Numbered from the stretch's first letter, positions 1 to 12,814 are shown. The stretch: DNA of 64,000 nt from Pseudopyrenochaeta lycopersici (GCA_003313425.1 NHZP01000049.1:124001-188000), one strand, 5' to 3'. The notes: a model not told the origin generated them from the sequence alone. Numbers and translations: made by a program.

Positions 1-1458
1 ATTTCCCTTTGCCTGTTGGCTACCTCAGCAATGCAACCTACTGTATCCCACATGAATTCTATACAACCAAGAATTGAAGCAATACGTTAAGCAAAATACT
101 ACTTGTATAAGAGTATTGGCATAACCAGATTCTCAAGCATGGTACTCAAGTAAGTCGATTGAACATAAGGAGCTCTATGGTTTATTGCCTAACATTCTAT
201 ACACAGGAGTCTCATGGGGCCTCGCGAGTCTCAAACCCAAATCCTCGTCGGAACTCGTGACTACACCAATGATACGGAGCTTCGGTAGATCTTCAGGGTC
301 CTGTAGGGTTCGAGGTGGCCCATGCCGGAGTCTTGGGTAAGAATCAGGTAAAGTTTATTAAAATTCAACAGTAATCAGGCATAAAAGGTGCCAATGAACC
401 TCTTAGTGCAATAAAATGATGTTCTTTGGAACGTTTCGTCGCTTGAAACTGAATAACCCCTGTTTTCGCAGGTTGAGAGCTCGATTATGGCAATTTTGAT
501 TAACAATAAAAGGGAGTGTACAAAAATTATCAGTTTGTATTCTGTGTCTGGTATCCAACTATGTCTCAAATTCTTTGTTTATCTACAAAACAAATGACGA
601 TTGGAGGTACGAAGCGAGACGAAAGCACCAATGTTGCTTTGTTGTATTGAGTGCACGTGCCTCTCGAGGAAGAAGTGATAAGAGCAACTGCATGTAATGA
701 TCTATTTTTTTTCGCCACAAACATTACCACCATAACATCATAGCGCCAAAAAGCACGCTAGAGGCGCTTCTGCAGAAGCAACTGGATTAGTAAACCGGGA
801 ACAGTATAGCCCAAGGTAGACTAATTCGACGTCAGGCGTTGTATTATCATTGACGCAGGATAATTTCGAAGAAGACCTGCAACACATTGTTTCAGAGACT
901 CTCCCCTCTTTTATCATACATGAGGAAAGGAGCAGAATTTTTTTTTACTGAAAGGGAAGGGGCACAAACGATTCCAATGTTTGGCATACGTAAATTGCAG
1001 GCAAAGCGCGAGGGAGATAGCATTGAAACAGTAGAGTTCCCCACTGTTTGCTTCCATGGCGCAGAGTGTCAGGTGTACTGCTAGTTCGTGTAAGCATATC
1101 AAGCTTGTCTTTCGCATCGCATTTTAAACGCTCTACAAACGCTATGTATTTCTTAAGGACAGTAGCAAGGATGTCAAGGTAACACACTGTACTGATTGTA
1201 CTTAAGTATGTGATTTTTAGAGTTTATGGCGCAAAGAAGTCTTAATTATAGACAGATATAAGTAGTTTTTAGACCTGTTATTATTCCCCAAGCACATGTC
1301 GAAGTCACAGGTAATAACCAATAATAAGATAGGACGCAGCTAAGGTAGGTTAAAACTTCTTGATTTCACGCTGCTCGTGTATCTCTGTGACTCTATTCTA
1401 TGCTGTAATTGTACTGACAAGATCCAGCGCCTTAAATGCATCGACTTCCGCTATGAAG
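1..1458. other. Left-edge spacer, no gene recognised
   Basis: Both strands hold only short open frames without recognisable domains or paired splice signals. The stretch is moderately AT-rich. It includes the 3' flank of the flavin oxidoreductase gene that ends at 1459. I see no tRNA box pair, repeat array or transposon terminus. Confidence 0.5.
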
Positions 1459-2798
1459 TTAAGCAGTAGCGGATTGCTGAAAGAAAGGATAATCAGTATA
1501 ACCTTTCTGAGGCGGGTCGGCGCCGTAGAAAGTGTCACGGTCATACTGGTTCAGCTCTAGACCTTCAGCCAAGCGCTTCGGCAGATCTGGATTGGCGATG
1601 AACCATCGACCGAAAATAATGAGGTCAGCATCTCCGGACTCGACTTTGGGTGCAGCGTTGTCTCGGTTAAAACCACCAGCGGCGATGAACTTCACACCAC
1701 CCTTTTGGAGGATATTGCGGAAGTTCACGAGAGTATTGCCCTTGACTTTCACAGTAGCTTCGGCTTCAACGCCTTTACCGCCCTTGAAGGTATATGCGGC
1801 CAAAGCATCCATCTTAGCCTGTTCGTCCAGAACTTCATCGAAGCGGGGCTCGACCCTAATAACTGTCAGTGGTATTCAATACGGCAGGGACAACATGCAC
1901 TGACATGTGCACATATGCGGGTCTCTCATCCTCAGGTAATGTTGCGATCTTCTCGCACAGATATTCCCAGTGCTCATTGGGATTGCTGTCCTTAGTGTTC
2001 TGGAAATAATTATAGGGTGAGAGGCGTATCCCAACACGGTCGGCGCCAATGGCTTTTGAGCATGCTTGAATGACCTCAAGAGGGAAACGACTGCGGTTCT
2101 CAATAGACCCACCATATTGGTCAGTCCTTTTGTTGACGTTATCGTGCAAGAACTGGTCGAGAAGGTATCCGTTGGCGCCGTGAATTTCAATACCATCGAA
2201 GCCAGCCTCCCGTGCTTTCTTTGCTGCTTCACCCCAAGTCTTTGTCCAGTGCTGAATCTCTTCGACGCTCAATGGTCTCGGCGGGTGGTCAGCACAAGAA
2301 ACACCATCGATCCAGCTGCCCTCCATGGGAATGTTGCTTGAGCTAACTGTTGGCACACCAGCGCGGAATGACGGCGGCGAAGCACGCCCAGTATGCCATA
2401 GCTGGCAGAATATATATCCGCCTTTGGCATGCACAGCGTCAGTGACCTTCTTCCATCCTGCGATTTGCGAATCTGAGTATATTCCTGGTACGCCTGGGTA
2501 CCCGCTGGCCTTTGAAAAGTTAGCAGGTGACTGCTTCGCATCTCGAGTCGCTTACATATTTGGCAATATCGGTCGCCTCAGTCAGCTGTAGGCCACCCTT
2601 AGAAGCGCGTTGGCTGTAATACTCAACGTGCAAGTCCTTTGGTACGAAGACAGCATCGCTTTCTTTGGTGGCTCTCATGCGCGTCAAGGGCGCCTGTACA
2701 ATCCTGTGCTCTAGATTCAGAGGACCCAGCTTAAAAGACGAGAAGAGGGCTGTCCCTTTCAACGTCTTAAAGCCAGACGGACTATCTGCTTTTGGCAT
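1459..2798 (-). CDS. hxnT: Old yellow enzyme-type NADH:flavin oxidoreductase (HxnT-like)
   Basis: FMN-dependent ene-reductase of the OYE/12-oxophytodienoate reductase family. It has three exons: 2798-2556, 2509-1905 and 1855-1459. The introns at 2555-2510 and 1904-1856 are spliced in frame and give 414 aa. The first junction restores the family stretch GYPGVPGIYSDSQIAGW, the second VHMVEPRFDE. Visible motifs are HGANGYLLDQF (His/Asn pair that contacts the phenolate or carbonyl of ligands), the Y-G-G-S-I-E-N-R-x-R-F signature, and a C-terminal FMN-phosphate site around AAGGFNRD and IIFGRWFIANPDLP. The start at 2798 matches usual family N-termini; an in-frame ATG at 2900 is possible. It is divergent from the molybdenum hydroxylase gene with 523 bp between, the same pairing as hxnT/hxnS in Aspergillus nidulans. 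There HxnT is assigned to reduction of the hydroxylated pyridine ring. The family assignment is certain. The hxnT role is inferred from neighbours. Confidence 0.87.
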
Positions 2799-3321
2799 TA
2801 TGCGATATGTCCTTTGAGCAATGCTATGTGCTAAATAGAGGTTGCAAGAGTAAGAATTGAAACTGGGCAAGAAGAAGTCGAAAAATTTCAATTTACGCAT
2901 AATTGCGCCCAGGGTCTTCTATTGTACCTGCGCTAAAGCCAATCCTGGCGGAACCCATTTCGCCAATCCCATGTTTGGGAGTGGTGTGGCAGGAATGGGG
3001 GAGGGCCAGATGTGACAAAGGAGTGGCACGACGTGCTGACGCGCCCTGCGCCTCATTGACAAACGCCCTGCCGTACCACGCAAAGACAATGTACCCCCGT
3101 CACACATGCAAGAGTGGGGTGTCGCGGACAATTGGATCGGCAAGGTGTGTCGGAAGCACAGCATTGGCATCCAATCATCGATAACATTACGTGAGGAAGG
3201 CGTGAATGTTGCTCATACTGAGGGGTCGTTTGATGATTATCTGCCACAATATGAGTAAAACGCGAGGCGTCGTATATGTTTCACTTCGGTTCTTGATTTC
3301 CTTTGAGGTTTGACCGCTACC
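2799..3321. promoter_or_regulatory. Shared divergent promoter, hxnT-like / hxnS-like
   Basis: This 523-bp space separates two divergent starts, so both genes are likely controlled from it. Two HGATAR sites, the consensus of AreA-type nitrogen regulators, are visible: CGATAA at 3179-3184 and AGATAA on the minus strand at 3237-3242. They lie 80-145 bp from the hydroxylase start. AreA control would fit a pathway that releases ammonium. Binding is not shown by sequence alone. Confidence 0.45.
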
Positions 3322-6300
3322 ATGTCTTTACCGATTCCTCCAAGCTCAGCAGCATCGGGACCACCGCGGACACTTTCCGCCACTGAGGCGCTTACGCCAC
3401 TTATTGCGTCGACATACACAACACCAGATATTACCTGCTACATCAATGGGAGGAAAACAATTATCAGCAACCCGAACCCCCACTGGACGCTCCTTGACTA
3501 TATTCGTGCGCAGCCGAATCTCAAGGGTACGAAGTTAGGATGTGGCGAGGGAGGCTGTGGCGCTTGCACCGTGGTGATTCAAGTCGCGGATGGACAGTCT
3601 GAGAAGAGGCGGATAAAGCATCTGTCGGTGAATGCATGTTTATTCCCCTTGGTTGGCATCGATGGCAAGCATGTCATTACGATTGAGGGGATTGGCAATG
3701 TAGACCGACCACATCCCCTGCAAGAGAGGATAGCAAAACTGCACGGAAGCCAATGTGGGTTTTGTACTCCCGGCATTGTGATGTCGTTGTATGCAGTTGT
3801 GCGAAATGCCTATGACCCAGAGACCAAGAAATTCCGCCTCAGTGCTCGAGAGATCGAGATGGAGGGTCATCTGGACGGGAACCTTTGCCGCTGTACGGGC
3901 TACAAGCCAATCTTGAACGCTGCAAAGACTTTCGTTACAGAAGATTTAAAAGGTCAGCTTGTGGAGGAAGATGATCCGACGACCACAGACGCGGAACAAT
4001 TTGAGAATGATATTGCTGATTTGACTCGCAACGGCTGCACTGGACCTTCAAAGGTCTCCTGTGGACGGCCAGGCGGCTGCTGTCGGGATGCACCATCTGA
4101 CAGTAGCTCGAATGAAACCAAATCGGACGCATCATCTCCATCAACAGAGCCGACATCAAATTCAGATGACGAGCACATTCCTGCTATTGTCGACGCGAGA
4201 AAGAACCCACAGCCAGACCCGTTGATAAGTGGGGCCGAGTATGCAAAGCCATTGAAGAGTAAAGAGTATGGGGCAGATGATGAGACTAAAACTGCTACCT
4301 CATTTCCAGAAGCACCAGCATCACATTCCGCAAAGGGTGTCCCAAAAATTGAGTTCAAGGAATATGTTCCCAATACAGAGCTGATATTCCCACCTGCGCT
4401 ATGGAAGTATAAGCCACAAGCTCTCTGCTATGGGAATGATAAGAAGATCTGGTTCAGGCCCACTAATCTGGAGCAGCTAGTTGAGCTGAAAGATGCTTAC
4501 CCATCGGCGAAGCTCGTTAGCGGCGCTAGTGAAGTGCAAGTCGAAGTTCGTTTCAAGAATTCAGATTTTGCCGTCTCCGTATACGTCTCGGATATCGTGG
4601 AGTTGAAAGAGACTGAGTGCCTCGTGGACGCAGAGCTGGAGAACGCCAAAGAGCTAGTGTTTGCTGCCAACACCCCGCTCACTGAGCTGGAGCAAATATG
4701 CAAGCAAGTTTACGCTAAACTAGGGAAGCGCGCTATGGTCCTAGAGGCCCTTCGAAAACAGCTGCGGTACTTCGCTGGCCGGCAAATTCGTAACGTTGCC
4801 TCTCTTGCTGGGAACATTGCGACAGCATCACCCATTTCAGACGCAAATCCAGTGCTTATGGCAGCTGGTGCAACGCTTGAAGCGATCAACAAAAAGCATG
4901 GCTCTATTGATTTGCCTATGAGGGATTTCTTCGTGGCATATCGCACAACAACCCTCCCGCCCGATGCTGCACTCCATCGTATCAGGATCCCTCTTCCGCC
5001 TCAAGGGTCACGTCAAGTGCTGAAAGCATACAAGCAAGCGAAACGAAAAGATGATGACATTGCGATTGTCACTGCCGCATTCCGTGTGACGCTCGATTCA
5101 AGAGGCCGTGTTGAAGATTCGTGTATTGTGTATGGCGGTATGGCACCCATTACCAAAGAATCACCAAATATTCAGAAGGCTTTGATGGGCAAGCCGTGGT
5201 TCCATTCAGAAACTCTAGACGCAGCCCTCACTGCCTTGCTAGAGGATTATGATATTCCCTATGGCGTTCCAGGCGGTATGGCTGACTATCGTAAGACGCT
5301 CACGCTGTCGCTCTTCTTCCGCTTCTGGCATGAATCGGCAGCAGAGTTTGGTTTGGGCAGTGTTGACGAGCAAGTCATTGATGAGATACATCGTGAAATC
5401 TCTAGTGGTGTTCGGGACGATTACAACCCCTACGAGCAACGCGTTGTGGGCAAACAAGTTGCGCATCTCTCGGCGCTGAAACAATGTACAGGCGAAGCGG
5501 AATATATTGACGACATGCCAAAGCTGGATCGAGAGCTGTTTGGCGGATTGGTTATGTCGACCAAAGCACATGCAAAGATCTTGAGTATCGATTGGGAGCC
5601 GGCGCTTGAGATGCCTGGCGTGGTAGGGTTCATTGACAAAAACAGTATCCCGGCGAAAGCAAATATTTGGGGCTCTATCAAGAAAGATGAGCCGTTCTTC
5701 GCCGAAGATAAGGTTCTGTATCACGGCAACGTCATCGGCATGGTTTACGCTGAATCGGCTCTCGAAGCCCAGGCAGCAGCAAGGGCCGTAAAGGTCGAAT
5801 ACGAGGTTCTAACGCCTATTCTCACCATCGATGAGGCAATTGCAGCCAGTAGCTTCTTCGCACATGGGAAATTCCTGAGGAAGGGTTTGGCCATTGACGA
5901 TAGAATGGCAGATGCATTCGCTCAATGTGACAAGATCTTCGAAGGTGTCAGCAGACTGGGCGGACAGGAACACTTTTATCTCGAGGCTAACGCAGCACTC
6001 TCTATTCCATCAGGTGAGGATGGGGCAATTGAAGTTTGGTCATCTACCCAGAACACTATGGAAACCCAAGAATTCGTAAGCGCAGTCTTAGGCGTACCAA
6101 GTAACCGTGTCAACGCTCGTGTAAAACGCATGGGGGGTGGCTTTGGTGGCAAAGAGTCCCGTAGTGTACCATTTGCCGTCTACACCGCCATTGCAGCGCG
6201 TAAAGAAAAGCGGTCAGTTCGTATCATGCTTAATCGCGACGAGGATATGTTATTGAGTGGCCAGAGACATCCTTTCCAAGCACGGTGGAAAGTCGGGGTT

Positions 6301-7850
6301 TCGAAAGAGGGCAAACTTCTGGCTCTTGAAGCAGATGTCTACAACAATGGTGGCTTCTCGCAAGATATGAGTGGTGCTGTCATGGATCGATGTCTCACAC
6401 ATTTCGACAACTCCTACGAATGCCCAAACGTCTTTCTACGCGGCTACGTATGCAGAACCAACACTCATAGCAATACCGCATATAGAGGTTTTGGTGCACC
6501 CCAGGGTATGTATTTTTCAGAAACCATGCTGTACAACATTGCCGAAGGCCTTGGCATGGACATCGACGAGCTGCGGTGGAGGAACTTATATAAGCCGGGA
6601 GAGCATACGCCGTTCTTCCAGAAGATCGACGAAGACTGGCACATCCCGCTTCTCTTACAGCAACTCAACAAGTCGTCCAACTATGACGAACGAAAGGCCG
6701 CAATTGGGGAATTTAATTCCAAAAATCGCTGGAAGAAACGAGGGATCTGCCTTATTCCATCAAAGTTTGGTCTCAGCTTTGCCACCGCGCTGCACCTCAA
6801 CCAAGCCGGTGCTTACGTAAAGATCTATCATGATGGTAGTGTGTTACTGCATCATGGGGGAACAGAGATGGGGCAAGGTCTCTATACTAAGATGTGTCAG
6901 ATCGCGGCCCAGGAGCTTGGTACACCACTCGATGCCATCTATACCCAGGACAGCCAAACATATCAGATTGCAAATGCATCTCCCACAGCTGCCTCTTCCG
7001 GCTCTGATCTTAATGGTATGGCTGTCAAGAACGCCTGCGATCAGATCAACGAGCGTCTGGCGCCATACCGCGAGAAGTTCGGCAATGATGCGCCTCTCAA
7101 AGTACTCGCTCACGCTGCGTACATCGACCGCGTTAACCTCGCTGCAAATGGCTTTTGGAAGATGCCGAAGGTTGGGTATACATGGGGTGATACGAACTGG
7201 GAAACTGTCAAGCCCATGTATTACTACTGGACCCAAGGAGCGTGCTGTTCAGAGGTTGAAGTTGATCTATTAACGGGTGATCACACCGTCTTGAGGACCG
7301 ACATCATGATGGTACGCCTCTACACTCCACATTTTTACCTCGAATATCAAGCTAACGCTATACGCAGGACGTTGGCAACTCAATCAATCCCGCAATCGAC
7401 TACGGCCAAATCGAAGGCGCCTTTGTCCAAGGACAGGGTCTCTTTACAATGGAAGAAACCCTCTGGACGCGCGACGGCCAACTCTTCACCCGCGGCCCTG
7501 GCACCTACAAAATTCCCGGCTTCAGTGACATACCTCAGGTCTTCAACGCATCCTTGCTGCGTAACGACAACGACGGCAACCCGATATCCTGGAACCATCT
7601 CCGGAGTGTGCAGAGCAGCAAGGGCATTGGAGAGCCGCCGTTGTTTATGGGAAGTACGGTGTTCTTTGCGCTGAGGGAAGCAATTAAAGCTGCTAGGCTT
7701 ATGAATGGGAAGAGCGTAACAGACGGATGGGGGCTGGATAGTCCGGCAACAAGTGAGCGGTTGAGACTTGCTGTTGGAGATGATTTGGTGGAGAGGGCGA
7801 AGACAAAGAGAAATGCGGGCGAGACAAACTTTTTGGTTGCTGTTGCTTGA
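3322..7850 (+). CDS. hxnS: Molybdenum hydroxylase, xanthine-dehydrogenase family (HxnS-like nicotinate hydroxylase)
   Basis: Two exons, 3322-7311 and 7368-7850, with a 56-nt intron (branch GCTAACG), give 1490 aa. Domain order: 2Fe-2S plant-type (GCGEGGCGAC near 74), 2Fe-2S helical (CGFCTPG near 144, CRCTGYKP near 190), a long Ser/Asp-rich linker (about 215-345), FAD-binding domain (FAGRQIRNVASLAGNIATAS), CO-dehydrogenase-type domain, and Moco domains (GGGFGGKESRS, RGFGAPQGM, GGTEMGQGL). The catalytic Glu is at 1419 in IGEPPL. Family enzymes are about 1360-1400 aa, so the linker is long. Bovine-type pocket residues differ: the Phe914 equivalent is Thr (RCLTHFDN), and the Phe1009-Thr1010 segment carries an extra residue and loses a following Phe (SFATALHLNQ). 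The Arg of GQRHPF and the Glu of GGQEHFYLE are kept. These changes and the neighbours favour nicotinate hydroxylase over housekeeping xanthine dehydrogenase. The first ATG after the upstream stop is used. Confidence 0.85.
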
Positions 7851-8834
7851 AAACAGTAGTGTTCGACGTTAGCGAATATGCCTTAAGAGGGGTGATTTCC
7901 GTTGGCGAGCTTTCTCTTCTGATGGTCGTAATTTCTCCCATCTCTGCCTTCCTTTCTATGTATTGTACAACATGTTAAACGGGTCAGGTGTGCAAAGAGC
8001 GCCTGCAGCAAACGCAACAGCAGTTTGCTCTTGGCCTATGGAATAATTCTGTACTCTGGAGGCTGAAGCACCCACAATGGACGTCGTTGTCGCCGTTAAC
8101 AATATCCCTGTTATATCTCAATGCGACCTAGGTGAGAGTCATTCGGGCTTCCGTAATCCGTTTATCGATAGTCGAGGATCCACATCCTAATCTACACTTT
8201 GCTAACTAACGCATTCCTTCATGGATTAGCCTGTGACTCAATTTCGGGCCGGCTGTGTGTCAATGATTATCTACGTGCCGTAGACACATTTCATCCATTA
8301 TTCCACACATGACCGCCTTTGTGCCACAACGAGGTTGTGATGACTCTTCTAGATTAGTTGAAGTGGATCCGTTGATAGATCATGGATAACGACGTCCGCC
8401 TCGGCCAGATTTCACACGTGGTGCTCTCCCGTGCGAAAGCATTTCGGCACCGGTCAGAATACTACAAGCTCTCAATGAGAACCGATGAACAAGATCCAGA
8501 TAGTGAACCAAGTTGAGCTCTCTTTAATGCTCTTTTAGCGCTCGTAGCAAATCATGTCTTCCCCCACTCTTGAGATCGTGAGGCCCATGGATCAACTAGC
8601 GGCTCGCCAAAACGCCTCAACCCCGCTTTTTCAGTGGAGCAGGCTTCAACTCTAGCGGCCGCCGTGATATAGACGTCTCTTCGCCTGATAAGGTTGCGTG
8701 GAGCCGATCCGGCAAGTTGAGGCGGCTCTCATGCCAGATCGAAAGCCACTTCAACCCCCATTAACCGTTTTCACACGCCCCCAACCTTCAATTGCACTCC
8801 CAACATCAAACCTTACCGACTACTCCTTCGCGCT
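7851..8834. other. Intergenic: 3' flank of hxnS-like gene and promoter of hxnR-like gene
   Basis: No gene is seen in these 984 bp. A TGATAG (HGATAR) site lies in the middle part, near 8373. The last 60 bp before the regulator ATG are rich in C and pyrimidines, as is common near fungal transcription starts. No TATA box is clear. Confidence 0.45.
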
Positions 8835-11800
8835 ATGACATCTATCACTTCCGGCCAGACGAGTTTAATGCCTCGGGGAAGAAAGAGAAGGGAGGCTGCG
8901 GGAAAGAGCGAACACAAGAGATTTGTTTGCACGAATGACGGATGCGAACGGAGCTTTACACGCGCTGAGCACCTAGCACGCCATCTCCTCAATCATTCCA
9001 CTGGCGAGTATACGTGCGACAGATGCAGGGCCCATTTCAAACGGAAGGACCTTCTCGGTAAGGCAGTCGTTTTAATTATCATTCTTGACAAGGGTAGAGA
9101 GAATCTTGTACTATGGTTCAAGTTTCACGCTCCCTGTGCACGCTTCAGATTTAGTCCCATTGCTCAAGGGTGGATCAAATTACCTACAATATCGGATTCT
9201 CATACTTAGATTATTTTCAAGTTTCTGCCGCTATTTCATCAAGTCCTGTAGAGGGGCTTGCGTTTTATTTTCAAAGGAACGGGGTACAAGACATTGGGTC
9301 AGGTCGGACCCTGGATACCGTGCGCCCTCACTGCACACCGAATATGGATACTTGTTGAAGGCAGTATTCTTCATCCACCATGTTGTTTGTAGAGCCGCAC
9401 GCTGTCACCAATGTTTGGAATGGTAGCTGACATTTTATAGAAAGGCATATGTCTCGTCATAGACAAAAGGACCAGGAAGGAAGTGTTTTGAACACAAGAA
9501 AGCGCTGTTGGAAGGATGCAGAAGGCAAGATTGTGACCAAAAAGCCTACATTATCGAACGACTCCCAGATACCCCCATCCGTGCCGCACCCACATAACGG
9601 GGGCCCAATTGAGTCTTTGCAAAACTTCGTGCCTTTCCCACATCAAGAGGATGGTGCTCCGATTTCGCCGCCCAATTCACATAACGCTTCGTTAACTCAT
9701 TCGTGGGACGACCAGGATTCTGGCATCGGGGTCAACTATTCCCCCACCACATTAGATCCGAGCACTCTTTCTACGTCAGACTCTTATCCATCGATAGAAC
9801 AGCGATTCTGGTCCAACGATCTACCGCAGCCTCAGCCTGTCTCGTTTGGTTCCATCGCTTTTGACGATGCTCCTTTTGACGACATCTTCAATCCGGATAC
9901 GGCGAGCTCATTCAATAATCCATTTACAACGATGAGCAACTACAACTGGCTTTTTGACATGGACATGGCAAAGCCTGAACAAATTCAGCAGCCGGTCTTG
10001 CAAGATCCCTTCCCTGTATTTCCTTTCAACAACGGCGCCATTTCGCAGGAGATCAATACTTTTGATCTTCAGCTAGATCACACGGATGGGGACAGGACTT
10101 TGTCCACAGCGGGTCAATTCGGGTCACTCGATTCCCAGCATACCGACTCGCCACAGCATAACTCGCCGCCTGCGCAACTAATATCGCCAGCGCAAAGCGA
10201 AGAAGTTCAGAAGGAAGATCGCTCGAAGAAGACACAGCCACCACATCCTGGGGCTTTCACCTCACAGCATGTTACCAAAGCACATGTTCCCATATCTCAA
10301 AACAACACATCTCTTGATATAGAGCGCCCGATGTCGATGCTCGTTCCATCAAGAAGTCTGCCAATCATTGATGAATTGGCGCGCCAGCAACTCTTAGATT
10401 TGGTTGACATCACACAGCCAACCGCGCCAGATGGCTCCATCGTAATGCGTGATCACCCCCTTCTTACCTTGTCTTGTTTGCAGACCTATTGCGACCTCTT
10501 CTTCACTCGTTTCAATACCGCCTATCCGCTCATACATATGTCAACGTTCGACCCCTCCGAGGTAGACACACTTCTTTTGATGTCAGTGCTCTTACTCGGG
10601 GCGACATATGCAGAGAAAGATTCTCATCAATTAGCTGTATGTCAAAAGTTTTCTTTTGTGTACTTCGCAGCTAACCATGCTAGGTTTGTATTCACGATGT
10701 ACTTCGACCGCAGATTTTCGCGAACGCTGGGTTTTCGGCGAAGCCGGGTCTGTGGGTTTTGCAGACCATTTTACTCGTAGAGTGCTTTGGCAAAAGCAGA
10801 GCTGGACAGAAGCAACACGAGACTAGCCATCTATTTCATGGGCTTTTGATCAACCTGATTCGGCGAAGCGATTGCCAGACTATTCGCCCTCCAACGGTAG
10901 AAGATGCTACCGACGATCTCGAGGACGACTGGCGAATATGGTGTGAAGCTGAGGAAAAGAAAAGGTACGAGACGGAGGCTACATTTTGTATGGCTCTGGC
11001 TGATATTGACTAGACTCGCGTTCCTTTGCTTCATGTGGGATACGCAGCATGCTGTGCTTTTCTGCCAATCCCTCTGCATGTCGGCTTTTGAACTGCGCTC
11101 CAACTTGCCCTGTGACCAGTCATTGTGGGAGGCAGACTCAGCCGAGACCTGGCACCAGCTGCGGCAGAAACAGCCTGCTGCACCCCTCTTTCTCTCTTGT
11201 CTGAAAATGTATCTGCATCCAAACGCGGCATGTATGCCTAAGAACTTGAATGCATTGTCACGGTCATTGCTCCTACATGGGCTGATGTCTGTTGCATGGG
11301 ATATGCAGCGGCGCGATCAGACATCACTGGGTAGGTGCACAATTTGATTATTTTGACAATCATGATTAATGAACGTAGGTGTACTTGATACCAATCCTCT
11401 CGGGAATTGGCAGTCGCGCCTTGCAACGTCCTATACGCAATGGCACAAAGACTACGCAGCCTTCTGCCATGAGTATCTCTCCCGTCTCCCCACATCCGAT
11501 CACGTCATCGCCAAGGAATTTCATGTCTCACGCACCGCTACCCTGGCACTGTACCATGCTGCTCATATCTTACTTTATACACCGTTTCTCGATTTACAAA
11601 TATACGCTGGTGCAAGGCACATCCTTGGACGACCTGTAGCCCGCAACGACTACGCACGCTCGCAACGCGTAGTCAAAAAGTGGGTCGCTGAGAATGTCAA
11701 GGAAGCCGGGAAAGCAGTCTGGCATGCATCTGCCCTAGTCAGCGAAGGTGTCGATATTCTCGACAGTGAACTCGGATCAAATGACGTAGGAGGAGGACGA

Positions 11801-12190
11801 CTATGGCACCACCCATGGGCCATATACCTAGGAACCCTCGTCGTATGGGGCGTATGGTATGCTCGTCCGGCGCCTCCTACTGCAGATCAACTGCCAGCCC
11901 ATTTGCGACATCAAGATGACGAAGATGAGATTATTTGGGACCCAAACGCGGAGATGAGGGCGCTTTTGGATGGTATTCATAAGAGTGATCCAGAAAAGCT
12001 GCTTCAAGTCGGGCATAATGGTGGCATTTCGGGGGGAATAGGGAAGAGAGGAACGAATGGGCTTGCTGCGGTGGTCAGTAGATGTCTGAGCAAAGTACGA
12101 TGGGCAGTTGTTCATGATGGGATGATGGTCCTTCGGGGATTGGTGCAGTGGCGACTGGTTGGAGGTGGCGGGAGTATGGGCGGGATATAA
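8835..12190 (+). CDS. hxnR: C2H2 zinc-finger / fungal-trans pathway regulator (HxnR-like)
   Basis: Five exons (8835-9057, 9441-10636, 10684-10964, 11014-11330, 11379-12190) give 942 aa in frame. Two N-terminal C2H2 fingers occupy about residues 30-54 (C-x4-C, H-L-A-R-H) and 59-81 (C-x2-C, H-M-S-R-H). A 383-nt first intron splits the second finger just before its His pair. A basic patch (RGRKRRE) precedes the fingers. A Gln/Ser/Pro-rich low-complexity stretch follows to about residue 400. A fungal-specific transcription-factor domain (PF04082 type) covers roughly 420-640, with CLQTYCDLFFTRFNTAYPLIH as its start. The other introns are 47-49 nt. It follows the hydroxylase on the same strand. In A. 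nidulans, HxnR is a pathway-specific activator of this architecture, needed for all hxn genes and responsive to a nicotinate derivative. The architecture is certain; orthology is inferred from context. Confidence 0.83.
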
Positions 12191-12814
12191 GAGCTCTGAT
12201 CAAACCACTGTATATGTTGATACATCTCGAACTGTTAGATGGCAGAATTGTTATCTTAAGTCTTGGGGGAAAAGTTTATCATTCCCTCAATCTTCCCGTG
12301 ATTGTCGCCTTGCATGATATGAATGACTATTAAAGTCCTCATACGTACAGAGCACTATGACATTGAAGAGTCTGATTGGAGCAACTGTACAGTAGTGATA
12401 TCGTGCGCTATCGATTTCGGATATTTAACACAATTATCTGGACTTAAGCTAAGGTTATGCTTTGGTTACGGCACACAACGAATGCTATGGCGGTTGACCG
12501 GAACTGTAGTGTGTTATTGGAAAAGATTTACGCCGAAGCCTTTTGTAGGATACACGTACATCCATTCAATAATGATACACCGCATATGCCCAACCCATGA
12601 AAATGCCTGTTAATGTCCATACAGCGTGCCATTGATGATCATACATGGAATAAAGAAAACACGCTGCAAAATCCCCATGCGCCATGTAACTATGAGCCCC
12701 AGAAAAATGGACCAAAGATATGAAAGATGAAGAGAGACTTGATTCAAATGACCACCAACCACCAAATAAGTGCTTCTGAATCGGACTGTCAGGTCCCGTT
12801 ACCGATAATCGACA
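12191..12814. other. Intergenic, convergent 3' ends
   Basis: This is 624 bp between two converging genes. Only short open frames without motifs are visible. It probably holds both 3' untranslated regions. Nothing else is recognised. Confidence 0.5.

Noticed and set aside
290..340. tRNA B-box-like GGGTTCGAGGTGG
   Set aside because: No matching A box or cloverleaf arms flank it at the right spacing.
3322..7850. Housekeeping xanthine dehydrogenase (hxA) annotation
   Set aside because: Pocket residues differ from purine-oxidising enzymes, and the gene is flanked by hxnT- and hxnR-type genes. The nicotinate hydroxylase reading is preferred, though not proven.
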